In this document: in pieces, positions 1 to 6,711 of the stretch | How the letters are laid out: each line of letters opens with the position of its first letter | Numbering within the stretch: the stretch's first letter is position 1 | Assembly: GCA_905373295.1 (NCBI GenBank) | Contig: CAJPSJ010000037.1 | Coordinates: forward strand, 1-11,666 | DNA from: an uncultured Campylobacter sp. | Lineage (GTDB): Bacteria > Campylobacterota > Campylobacteria > Campylobacterales > Campylobacteraceae | Reading direction: 5' to 3' | DNA: 11,666 nt | Notes under the pieces: model-generated | Seen by the model: only the letters and a program-made list of their open reading frames with translations | What the model was told of the DNA's origin: nothing | Databases searched by the model: none | Program-made: the position numbers and the translations under genes

Positions 1-652
1 CGCGCTCTTCGTACCGATCGTCGCGCGCGCTTAGCGGCTCGTCCAGCCCCACGACGCGTCTAAGCCCCATCCCTTTGGGCTCGAGCTCGATGATCTCGTG
101 GCTTAGGCGTGCGGCTTCGAAGCGGTCGTGGGTCACCAAAAGGCAGGCAAGCCCCTCACGCTCGATCTTTGAGACTAAAATTTCGATCAGCACGCCGCGC
201 AGATCGCGATCGAGCCCTACAAACGGCTCATCAAGCAGCGCCAGATCGCAGCCGCTAAGGATCGTGCGTAAAAACGCCGTACGCTTTTGCATACCGCCGC
301 TTAGCTCGCGCGGGAATTTATTCAGATCACTCGGGCTTAGCCCGATCTTTGCGGCGAGGGCGTAAATTTCGCTCACGCCCGCAGGGCTAAAAATTTCGAT
401 ATTTTTAAGTGCCGTGAGGTTCGGCAGCAGGCGGTTTTCTTGAAACAAAAAGCTGATTTTTTTAAAGCCGTTTTCAATCTGTCCGCTTTTTTTATCCTCC
501 AGCCCGCAGACCAGCCGCAAAAGCGAGGTCTTGCCGCAGCCGCTGGGGCCAAAAAGCGTCTTTACTTCGCCCGCGCGCAGCCGCAGCGAAAAATCGGAAA
601 TTATAACGTCGCGCAGAATTTCGTAGCGCAAATTTGAAATTTTTAGCATCAT
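1..652 (-). CDS. ABC transporter ATP-binding protein, NitT/TauT class (3' end cut by window)
   Basis: Energises the importer made with the two genes upstream; it acts on the inner face of the cytoplasmic membrane. Translating the minus strand from 652 gives 217 codons with no stop before the edge. The core ATPase motifs are in order: Walker A GPSGCGKT (35-42), Q-loop Q71, signature LSGGMQKR (117-124), Walker B LALLDE (137-142), D-loop GLD (146-148) and H-loop H175 in LLVTHD. Two ATGs are adjacent in frame (652-650 and 649-647). The first forms an ATGA overlap with the permease stop (651-649), so translational coupling is likely and I take 652. After the H-loop the chain continues about 40 residues, as in SsuB/TauB-type subunits of about 230-260 residues, so little should be missing. 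All key residues are present. Substrate is unknown. Confidence 0.93.
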   Translation of the reverse strand, partial: MMLKISNLRYEILRDVIISDFSLRLRAGEVKTLFGPSGCGKTSLLRLVCGLEDKKSGQIENGFKKISFLFQENRLLPNLTALKNIEIFSPAGVSEIYALAAKIGLSPSDLNKFPRELSGGMQKRTAFLRTILSGCDLALLDEPFVGLDRDLRGVLIEILVSKIEREGLACLLVTHDRFEAARLSHEIIELEPKGMGLRRVVGLDEPLSARDDRYEER

Positions 653-1446
653 CTGCTCCACGGCATCAGTAAAATTTCAAGCGGCTTGGTCACGAGATAA
701 TCGAAAAGCGCCGTAAAGGCTATGACTAGGCACACGTACGCCATGACCTCGACCGTATCGATATTTACGCGCGCTTCGGCGATCTTTGCGCCGATGCCGT
801 CGTTTGCACCCAAAAGCTCCGCCATCACAAGCACCTTTGCGCCGTTGCTGACTGCGACATAGATCGCGGGAAGCAGCCGCTCGATTAGGTGCGGCGCGTA
901 GAGGTAGCGCAGTTTTTTAAAAATTGAGCTTTTGTAGCTGTCGAAAAGCTCGGTGTATTCGGTGCTCACGCTAGCCATCGCCTGCGCTGCGGACGCAAAA
1001 GTCATCGGCGCGACGACGATAACGACGGTAAAAAGCACGCTTATATCGCCGAAATGAAACCAAAATATCGCAAGCACGATCCAAACGATGGGCGGCGTCG
1101 AGAGAAGCACGGTAATTAGAGGGTTTAGAAAGGCTCTCAGGCTTTTGAAATACCCCGCCGCAAGCCCGCTGCAAATCCCCGCAAAAAGCGCGAGGAAAGT
1201 GCCTGCAAGCGCGCGCTTAAGCGACAGAGCTAGATCGTTTGCAGCGAAATTTTTTAAAATTTCGCACGCCTTAGAAAAAACAGCCGCGGGTTCGGGCAAG
1301 ATGAGCGGCCCGTAAGCCTCGCTCGCTACCTGCCAGACGGCTATGAAAAAGCACACCGCTCCTAGGCTCGCAAAGCCGCCCCACAGATAGTCTATGACGT
1401 AAAACGCGGGGTTTTGAGCTTTGCGAATTTTATCGATTTTTAGCAT
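649..1446 (-). CDS. ABC transporter permease, NitT/TauT (SsuC/TauC-like) class
   Basis: Membrane channel subunit of the importer, 265 residues, the usual size for SsuC/TauC/NrtB relatives. Hydrophobic segments are visible at about 24-41, 82-100, 108-130, 135-156, 190-212 and 235-256, giving roughly six membrane helices. The cytoplasmic coupling loop (EAA region) is about 164-190, with ELFDSYKSSIFKKLRYLYAP. It departs from the EAA...G consensus but lies in the right place. The ATG at 1446 lies inside the last codons of the binding-protein gene (7-bp overlap), and the stop overlaps the ATPase start, so the three genes form one coupled operon. Family is firm from topology and neighbours; the transported compound (sulfonate, nitrate, thiamine-precursor or other) cannot be decided. 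Confidence 0.9.
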   Translation of the reverse strand: MLKIDKIRKAQNPAFYVIDYLWGGFASLGAVCFFIAVWQVASEAYGPLILPEPAAVFSKACEILKNFAANDLALSLKRALAGTFLALFAGICSGLAAGYFKSLRAFLNPLITVLLSTPPIVWIVLAIFWFHFGDISVLFTVVIVVAPMTFASAAQAMASVSTEYTELFDSYKSSIFKKLRYLYAPHLIERLLPAIYVAVSNGAKVLVMAELLGANDGIGAKIAEARVNIDTVEVMAYVCLVIAFTALFDYLVTKPLEILLMPWSR

Positions 1447-2399
1447 AGAAAAAACTCGTCTTTAGGCATCGCGCCGCCGAGGAGCTTGGGGTTAAATTCC
1501 ATCAGAATTTCATAAAATTTCAAAAGCTCGTCTTTGATCTCGCTAGGCTTTTTGACGCACAAATTCGACGTATCGATGCTCATAAATATCGCAGGCGGCG
1601 GCGCGGGAAAGAAATTCGTCCCGATCGCCGCGGCGCTTTGTTTGTTCGCTTTGATCCACGCAAGCGCGTCTGCCAAATCGGCGTTTAAAATTTCAAAATC
1701 CGCCTTTTTCGCGACGTAAAAATCGGTATCTGCGATGATGCCAGCCTGCGGGATGATGGGCTTTACCGAAAACGCCTGCGCCCACATATCGCTTAAATTT
1801 GCTCCTCGTTGCACGGCGATACCCGATACTTTGCCCTTTAAGATCATGGCGCTTGCTAACGGCTCCACCGTGATTGCGACGTCGTAGTCCTTGGCCAAAA
1901 ACAGCTGCGCACTCTCTGCGGGGCTAGCGGTGTAGTCGATGTTTAGTCCGCTAATGCCCTGCTTTTTCGCTATGGCTCGCACGATGATGTCTAGCATGTC
2001 GTTTTTAAAAGGCATTACGATCTTTTTGCCCTTCAGCTGAGCAAATTCCGTTATCTTCTCGCCCTTGCTCATCACAAAATTTAGCCCCTCGGTGAGGATA
2101 TTTACCATACCGATCTTGCGCCCCTGATTTGCGAGGTTCATCCCCACGTTGCTAGGGCTCATCATGACCTTGTACTCGCCGTTTGCCACGCCTGCGCGCA
2201 GCTGATCGGGATCGCGCCAAAGCTCAAGCTTCGCGTCGTATTTTTTGCCGATCTGCCCCTGTATGCACGCAACGCCTATGATGAGACTAGGCATCGCGGG
2301 CGCGCCGTAAATAGTAAAAGTCTCCTTTGCAAAAAGAGGGCTAGCAAGCCCGCTAGCCGCCAACGCAGACGTTAGTTTTAAGAAATTTCTTCTTTGCAT
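1440..2399 (-). CDS. ABC transporter substrate-binding protein, NMT1/SsuA/TauA-like, Tat signal
   Basis: Periplasmic ligand-capture subunit, 319 residues and first gene of the importer operon. The N-terminus RRNFLKLTSA (3-12) is a twin-arginine signal followed by a hydrophobic stretch and a likely cleavage after SPLFA (about residue 24). So it is probably exported folded through Tat. The mature part has the type-II binding-protein pattern: first strand FTIYGAP, a DQLRAGVANGEYKVMM segment (65-80), a KGKKIVMPFKND hinge (123-134) and DYDVAITVEP (171-180). These match the NMT1/THI5-like and NrtA/SsuA/TauA families. The ATG at 2399 has a strong ribosome site (AGAGGAGA, minus strand) directly upstream. 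No metabolic genes flank it that would reveal the ligand. Confidence 0.88.
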   Translation of the reverse strand: MQRRNFLKLTSALAASGLASPLFAKETFTIYGAPAMPSLIIGVACIQGQIGKKYDAKLELWRDPDQLRAGVANGEYKVMMSPSNVGMNLANQGRKIGMVNILTEGLNFVMSKGEKITEFAQLKGKKIVMPFKNDMLDIIVRAIAKKQGISGLNIDYTASPAESAQLFLAKDYDVAITVEPLASAMILKGKVSGIAVQRGANLSDMWAQAFSVKPIIPQAGIIADTDFYVAKKADFEILNADLADALAWIKANKQSAAAIGTNFFPAPPPAIFMSIDTSNLCVKKPSEIKDELLKFYEILMEFNPKLLGGAMPKDEFFLC

Positions 2400-2452
2400 C
2401 TTCTCCTCTTTTCATTCCTGCCAAACGGCAAGATTTTGATAATCGATGTGCA

Positions 2453-2461
2453 ATTATATCA
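2453..2461 (-). promoter_or_regulatory. Extended -10 promoter of the ABC importer operon
   Basis: The minus strand reads TGATATAAT here: a perfect TATAAT (2458-2453) preceded by an extended TGn. This is the usual Campylobacter housekeeping promoter form, with no recognisable -35 needed. Predicted transcription start is near 2446, leaving a leader of about 47 nt. That leader contains one weak TGCC/GGCA inverted repeat (4-bp arms) and is too short for a known riboswitch such as TPP. Confidence 0.7.
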
Positions 2462-2554
2462 AAAATAGGAGTGATTCGGTTTGATTAAGCTCAATAGTCC
2501 GGTTTTAAATTTTAATGCACAAAATTCAAAATGTCCCGCAGCGGTAAAATTTTA

Positions 2555-2563
2555 TGCTAAAAT
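2555..2563 (+). promoter_or_regulatory. Extended -10 promoter of ilvD
   Basis: TGCTAAAAT is an extended TGn plus TAAAAT, lying 28 nt before the ilvD ATG at 2592. Transcription would start near 2570, giving a leader of about 20 nt that carries AAGGA at 2581-2585. No -35 is recognisable. The leader is too short for a leader-peptide attenuator or T-box, so any control by branched-chain amino acids would have to act through a protein or the promoter itself. Confidence 0.65.
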
Positions 2564-2591
2564 GGAGAAAATTTCAATTCAAGGACATAAA

Positions 2592-4265
2592 ATGAGAAGC
2601 GACATCATCAAAAAAGGCTATACGCGCGCGCCGCACAGAAGCTTGCTAAGAGCGACCGGGTTAAAGGACGATGACTTTGAAAAGCCATTTATCGGCGTAG
2701 CAAATAGCTTCATCGAGATCATCCCGGGACACTTTTTCCTAAACAAATACTCCGAAATTTTAAAAGACGAGATCCGCAAAAACGGCTGCGTGCCCTTTGA
2801 GTTTAACTGCATCGGCGTGGACGACGGCATCGCGATGGGACACAGCGGGATGCTTTACAGCCTGCCTAGCCGCGAGCTCATCGCAAATTCGATCGAAACG
2901 GTGATGAACGCGCACGCTCTAGATGCTCTGGTTTGCATGCCAAACTGCGATAAAATCGTGCCTGGCATGGTGATGGGCGCGCTTCGCGTGAACGTGCCGA
3001 CGGTTTTCATTAGCGGCGGCCCAATGAAAAAGGGCTACACCAAAAAGGGCGAGCCGATCGACCTATCCACGGCGTTTGAGGCGGTGGGTAAATTTGAAAC
3101 CAAAGAGATCAGCGCCGAGGAGCTAAAAGAGATCGAGTGCGCCGCCTGTCCGAGCGGCGGCAGCTGCTCGGGGATGTTTACGGCAAACTCGATGAATACG
3201 CTGTGCGAAGCGATGGGTATCGCGCTAAAAGGCAACGGCACCGTGCCTGCGCTTACGCCAGAGCGCGAGGAGCTCATCAGGCAGGCTGGACGCCGTATTT
3301 GCGAGATCGCGCTAGATGAAAAATACAAAATCCGCAATATCGTGAATGAAAAATCGATCCAAAACGCCCTAGTCGTCGATATGGCGATGGGCGGCAGCAG
3401 CAACACTGTGCTGCACATCCTGGCTATCGCGCGTGAAGCGGGGGTAAATTTACAGATCGCGGGGCTCAACGAGATCAGCCGCAAGATCGCGCACATCGCC
3501 AAAATCAGCCCGAGCCTGCCAAACGTGCATATGGAGGACATCGACCGCGCGGGCGGCCTAAGCGCCGTGATAAACGAAATTTCGCGCCGCGACAACGGGC
3601 TACTTGGTCTAGACTCGCTAACGGTAAGCGGCGAGAGCCTAGGCGAGCGCGTCGGAGCTAGCGCCATAAAAGACGAATCGGTCATCCGCAAGGTCGAAAA
3701 TGCCTATTCGCAGGTCGGCGGGCTGGCAATTTTGTTTGGAAATTTAGCCGAACAGGGCTGCGTCATCAAGACTGCGGGCATCATCGGCGAGCGCAAATTT
3801 AGTGGCAAGGCGGTCTGCTTTAACAGCCAAGACGAGGCGATAGAGGGCATCTCAAGCGGCAAGGTAAACAAAGGCGACGTAGTCGTCATCCGCTACGAAG
3901 GGCCGCGCGGAGGCCCGGGTATGCAGGAGATGCTAAGCCCTACGAGCCTAATCATGGGGCGAGGGTTGGGCGCGGACGTGGCGCTGATCACGGATGGTAG
4001 ATTTAGCGGTGCGACGAGGGGGCTAAGCGTCGGGCACGTGAGCCCCGAAGCTGCAGAGGGCGGCATGATCGGACTGCTAGAGGACGGCGACATCATCGAT
4101 ATCGACGTGGATACGTACGCGATCAACGTGCGCCTAAGCGAGACTGAGATCGCCGAGCGCAGGGCTAAATTTAAGCCGATTGAAAAACCGCTGCCGTATC
4201 GCTGGCTACGGATGTATCGCAAACTGGTAACAAATGCTAGCAACGGAGCGATTTTGGAGGCGTAA
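2592..4265 (+). CDS. ilvD: Dihydroxy-acid dehydratase IlvD, [4Fe-4S] E. coli-type
   Basis: Dehydrates 2,3-dihydroxy-isovalerate and -methylvalerate to the keto acids for valine, isoleucine and (via valine) leucine and pantothenate; cytoplasmic. Starting at 2592 gives 557 residues, the normal family length, and the family-typical start [19 protein letters not shown] with AAGGA six bases upstream. The frame is open back to a TTG at 2481, and an in-frame ATG lies at 2562. Those 37 extra codons contain the promoter and no ribosome site, so I exclude them. Cluster cysteines are C119 in PNCDK and C192 in [26 protein letters not shown] near the C-terminus is the second family signature. The third cysteine of the oxygen-stable [2Fe-2S] class is replaced by PGH (45-47), as in E. 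coli, pointing to an oxygen-labile enzyme. Convergent with the AT-rich gene and leuC. Confidence 0.97.
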   Translation: MRSDIIKKGYTRAPHRSLLRATGLKDDDFEKPFIGVANSFIEIIPGHFFLNKYSEILKDEIRKNGCVPFEFNCIGVDDGIAMGHSGMLYSLPSRELIANSIETVMNAHALDALVCMPNCDKIVPGMVMGALRVNVPTVFISGGPMKKGYTKKGEPIDLSTAFEAVGKFETKEISAEELKEIECAACPSGGSCSGMFTANSMNTLCEAMGIALKGNGTVPALTPEREELIRQAGRRICEIALDEKYKIRNIVNEKSIQNALVVDMAMGGSSNTVLHILAIAREAGVNLQIAGLNEISRKIAHIAKISPSLPNVHMEDIDRAGGLSAVINEISRRDNGLLGLDSLTVSGESLGERVGASAIKDESVIRKVENAYSQVGGLAILFGNLAEQGCVIKTAGIIGERKFSGKAVCFNSQDEAIEGISSGKVNKGDVVVIRYEGPRGGPGMQEMLSPTSLIMGRGLGADVALITDGRFSGATRGLSVGHVSPEAAEGGMIGLLEDGDIIDIDVDTYAINVRLSETEIAERRAKFKPIEKPLPYRWLRMYRKLVTNASNGAILEA

Positions 4266-4276
4266 ATTTACGCCTC
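4257..4276. repeat. Perfect 20-bp palindrome containing the ilvD stop codon
   Basis: GAGGCGTAAATTTACGCCTC is its own reverse complement. It holds the ilvD TAA (4263-4265) and lies between convergent genes, so it may act as a two-way transcription stop or mRNA 3'-end stabiliser. Neither strand has a real U-run after it (TGCTTTAAC on plus, CAAAATCG on minus), so a classical Rho-independent terminator is not certain. Confidence 0.6.
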
Positions 4277-4303
4277 TGCTTTAACAGATAAATTATTTAT
4301 AGT

Positions 4304-4780
4304 TCAAATTTTAATAAATTTAGCTGTTATTAGTGACCAAATTTTAAAAATTTTGCATGAATTTAAACTTTTTCTCGCCATATTTGCAATTTTTTCTTTT
4401 ATCCCGTTTCCTTTTTCAAGGAAGGCATTTTGAATTTCTTCAAATTCTTTGAAAGATTTTTTATTAAAGCCGCAAAGGATTAGCTCCTGAGACAGCCCAA
4501 TAAATTCTTTATAATCTTTTTCCAGTTCAGGAACATATATACTTATTAAAAGTTGCAATCTACTAATTTCCATTTTCTTATTTTCCGAATTTGGAGTTAT
4601 ATTTTTAAACTGGATTGCCTTGTCCAATGTTTGTCCTATTATTTCACTAACTATCAAAAAAATCTCTTCTAATTTTTGTAGCCTTATTTTTTTATCTTCC
4701 CGTTTGTTAAGAATCCAGTTATATACCACTTGAACTATAATAGACAACAAAGCCCCAAGAACGATTTTAAATATATCCAC
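4304..4780 (-). CDS. Hypothetical membrane-anchored protein, very AT-rich
   Basis: I do not recognise this 158-residue protein. It has one hydrophobic segment at about 4-24 (FKIVLGALLSIIVQVVYNWIL), then a basic NKREDKK stop-transfer stretch. A Lys/Glu-rich, mostly helical remainder follows, probably cytoplasmic with possible coiled coil around 25-60 and 95-140, and a basic hydrophobic tail. The first usable start is GTG (4780) with no convincing ribosome site; the frame stays open upstream into the end of leuC but without ATG, GTG or TTG nearby. The stop of leuC lies 38 bp upstream on the same strand, so it may be read through from leuC. Base composition is sharply lower than its neighbours (4321-4380 has 16 G+C of 60), a sign of transfer. 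No catalytic motif seen. Confidence 0.7.
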   Translation of the reverse strand: MDIFKIVLGALLSIIVQVVYNWILNKREDKKIRLQKLEEIFLIVSEIIGQTLDKAIQFKNITPNSENKKMEISRLQLLISIYVPELEKDYKEFIGLSQELILCGFNKKSFKEFEEIQNAFLEKGNGIKEKIANMARKSLNSCKIFKIWSLITAKFIKI

Positions 4781-4818
4781 AACAAAGCTCGCAATAAAGT
4801 TTATTAATTGTATTAAAC

Positions 4819-6084
4819 CTACAAATCCCTCGGATCGGCGATCTTGCCTGCGACGGCGCTAGCTGCGGCGACGGCAGAGTTTGCTAGATACACTTCGCTC
4901 GTTCTATCGCCCATGCGACCGACGAAATTTCGATTAGTCGTGCTTACGCAGCGCTCGCCTACGCCTAAAATCCCCATATATCCGCCCAGGCACGCGCCGC
5001 AGGTCGGGTTGCTCACGACTGCGCCTGCTTCTACGAAAATATCCCACAGCCCCTCTTTTTGCGCGGCCAGAGCGATCTTTTGCGTCGCAGGTGTAATTAT
5101 GAGGCGAGTTTTGCGCGCGACCTTGCGACCTTTTAAAATTTGCGCGGCGATTCGCAGATCGGAGAGCCTGCCGTTGGTACAGCTGCCTATAAAGACCTGA
5201 TCGACGGCGATATCATCGCGCACCGCCTCGCGCACGCTCTTGCCGTTGCTAGGCAGGAACGGATACGCAATCACCGGATCAAGCTTGCTTACGTCGATTT
5301 CTAAAATTCGCTCATAGTTCGCGCCCTCGTCGGAGTAGTGAAATTTCGGCTCGGCGCGCAAGCTTTTATCCGCCAAAAATTCCTTCGTGATCTCATCGAC
5401 CGCGACGATACCGCTCTTGCCGCCCGCTTCAATCGCCATATTGCAAAGTGAAAATCTGCTATCCATATCCAAGTGCTCCAGCGCGTCGCCGCAGAACTCC
5501 AAAGCCTTATAGCGCGCGCCGTCCACGCCGATGAGGCGGATTACTTCTAGGATCAGATCTTTGCCGTAGATGTGCGGCGCGGGCTTGCCGCGAAAGACCA
5601 CTTTGATCGTAGGAGGTACTTTAAACCAGTTCCTGCCCGTTATCATCGCAAAAGCTAGATCGGTGCTGCCCATACCCGTCGCAAAAGCCCCCAGCGCACC
5701 GTGGGTACAGGTGTGGCTATCCGCGCCGATAATGACGTCGCCGGGCACTACGAGCCCTTTTTCAGGCATCAGCGCATGCTCGATACCCATATCCTTTTCG
5801 TCGAAATAATTTTTCAAATCGTGCTTGTAAGAAAACTCGCGCGAAATTTTAGCTTGGTTTGCGCTTAAAATATCCTTCGTAGGGATGTAGTGATCCATCA
5901 CGATCGCAAAGCCGTCCGGGTTGGCGAGCTTTTTTGCGCCGCTAAGCTCAAACTGTTTGATCGAAATCGGCGTCGTGATGTCGTTGCCGATGACCATATC
6001 GATGGCGCTTTCGATGATCTGTCCCGCAAAAACCGCCTCGCCAACGTGCTCGCTAAAAATTTTCTCCGTGATCGTCTGCTTCAT
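4819..6084 (-). CDS. leuC: 3-isopropylmalate dehydratase large subunit LeuC
   Basis: Catalytic large subunit of isopropylmalate isomerase (2- to 3-isopropylmalate, second step of leucine synthesis); an aconitase-family [4Fe-4S] enzyme that needs the small subunit LeuD. At 421 residues it is the short form, not the roughly 466-residue E. coli form. Visible signatures are GADSHTCTHGALGAFATGMG (120-139), the cluster cysteine C302 in FIGSCTNGRLSD, and C362 and C365 in NPTCGACLGGYMG. The ATG at 6084 has AAGGAG (6090-6095) at good spacing. leuD and leuB, which often sit beside leuC, are not in this window; the AT-rich gene follows instead. Some homoaconitase-type relatives share these motifs, but a leucine role is more likely next to ilvD. 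Confidence 0.93.
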   Translation of the reverse strand: MKQTITEKIFSEHVGEAVFAGQIIESAIDMVIGNDITTPISIKQFELSGAKKLANPDGFAIVMDHYIPTKDILSANQAKISREFSYKHDLKNYFDEKDMGIEHALMPEKGLVVPGDVIIGADSHTCTHGALGAFATGMGSTDLAFAMITGRNWFKVPPTIKVVFRGKPAPHIYGKDLILEVIRLIGVDGARYKALEFCGDALEHLDMDSRFSLCNMAIEAGGKSGIVAVDEITKEFLADKSLRAEPKFHYSDEGANYERILEIDVSKLDPVIAYPFLPSNGKSVREAVRDDIAVDQVFIGSCTNGRLSDLRIAAQILKGRKVARKTRLIITPATQKIALAAQKEGLWDIFVEAGAVVSNPTCGACLGGYMGILGVGERCVSTTNRNFVGRMGDRTSEVYLANSAVAAASAVAGKIADPRDL

Positions 6085-6116
6085 AAAATCTCCTTCGTAT
6101 CGGTTAAATTTGCGCG

Positions 6117-6122
6117 ATTTTA
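6117..6122 (-). promoter_or_regulatory. -10 element of the leuC promoter
   Basis: The minus strand reads TTTAGCTAAAATCG with TAAAAT at 6122-6117, closely like the ilvD -10 (GCTAAAAT). The predicted start is near 6110, about 26 nt before the leuC ATG. The region upstream is T/A-rich without a clear -35. Confidence 0.55.
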
Positions 6123-6154
6123 GCTAAAAAATCATAAATTTTTGCAATTTTATG

Positions 6155-6160
6155 TATAAT
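6155..6160 (+). promoter_or_regulatory. -10 element upstream of the nitroreductase-NFACT gene pair
   Basis: A perfect TATAAT sits in TTTTATGTATAATTAAG, with a good ribosome site AAGGAG (6169-6174) before the ATG at 6182. It is divergent from the leuC promoter, the two -10 boxes lying about 33 bp apart. One regulator bound between them could affect both. Confidence 0.65.
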
Positions 6161-6181
6161 TAAGCCGCAAGGAGCGAGACG

Positions 6182-6706
6182 ATGGAAATTTTAGATATTT
6201 TTGCAAACCGCAGAAGCGTAAGAAAATATACGGATACGCCGCTTGAGGACGAGGCGCTGGATAAAATTTTAAAAGCGGGCCTGCTTGCGCCGTCGGGGCA
6301 TGCACGCCGCCCGTGGGAGTTCATCCTCGTGCGCGACAAACAGATGCTTGAGCGGTTAAGCGGATGCCGCAGCAGCGGAGCGAATATGCTAAAACAGGCC
6401 GCGGCCGCGATCGTCGTGATCGCAGATACGCAGAAGCAGGACGTCTGGATCGAGGACTGCTCGGTAGCGCTAGGCTACATGCACCTTGCCGCAAGCGCAC
6501 TAAATCTCGGCAGCTGCTGGGTGCAGGTAAGGCTGCGCGCCGCCGCGGACGGACGCAGCTGCGAGGAGTTTTTGCGCGAGGCGCTGGGCTTCCCGCCAAA
6601 TTTCAAAGCAGAAGCGATACTGGCCCTCGGCGTGCTGCAACAGCACCCGAGCCCGCACGATCTGCAGAAGCTAAATTTAAGCAAAATCCACAAAGAGAAA
6701 TTTTAA
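6182..6706 (+). CDS. Nitroreductase-family FMN oxidoreductase
   Basis: Flavin enzyme of the nitroreductase fold, 174 residues, soluble and cytoplasmic. The FMN-phosphate motif NRRSVRKYTD is at 9-18, the usual LLAPSGHARRPWEFILV block at 34-50, the helical DCSVALGYMHLAASALNLG at 92-110 and the closing PPNFKAEAILALG at 138-150. In the second block many relatives have Q before PW where this one has R. The length is typical of small single-domain members (about 170-200 residues). The physiological substrate cannot be predicted: the family includes nitro-compound reductases, dehalogenases and BluB-like enzymes. The ATG at 6182 has AAGGAG upstream. The next gene starts 5 bp after the stop, so the two are probably one transcript. 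Confidence 0.9.
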   Translation: MEILDIFANRRSVRKYTDTPLEDEALDKILKAGLLAPSGHARRPWEFILVRDKQMLERLSGCRSSGANMLKQAAAAIVVIADTQKQDVWIEDCSVALGYMHLAASALNLGSCWVQVRLRAAADGRSCEEFLREALGFPPNFKAEAILALGVLQQHPSPHDLQKLNLSKIHKEKF

Positions 6707-6711
6707 CGCGT

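Noticed and set aside
75..637. Plus-strand open frames in the first 640 bases
   Set aside because: They are shadows of the minus-strand ATPase gene, which has the full motif set.
2400..2460. Riboswitch (for example TPP) upstream of the NMT1-like importer
   Set aside because: The leader after the predicted start is only about 47 nt and lacks conserved riboswitch cores.
3035..3691. Open frame of 218 codons antisense to ilvD
   Set aside because: It lies entirely inside a certain gene in the complementary strand. Its Ser/Arg/Leu-rich, low-complexity product is what the complement of GC-rich coding DNA gives, and no ribosome site is seen.
6364..6711. Upstream extension of the NFACT frame by 116 codons
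   Set aside because: The extension reads through the nitroreductase gene in another phase and gives an Arg/Ala-rich sequence without homology. The family N-terminus begins at ATG 6712.
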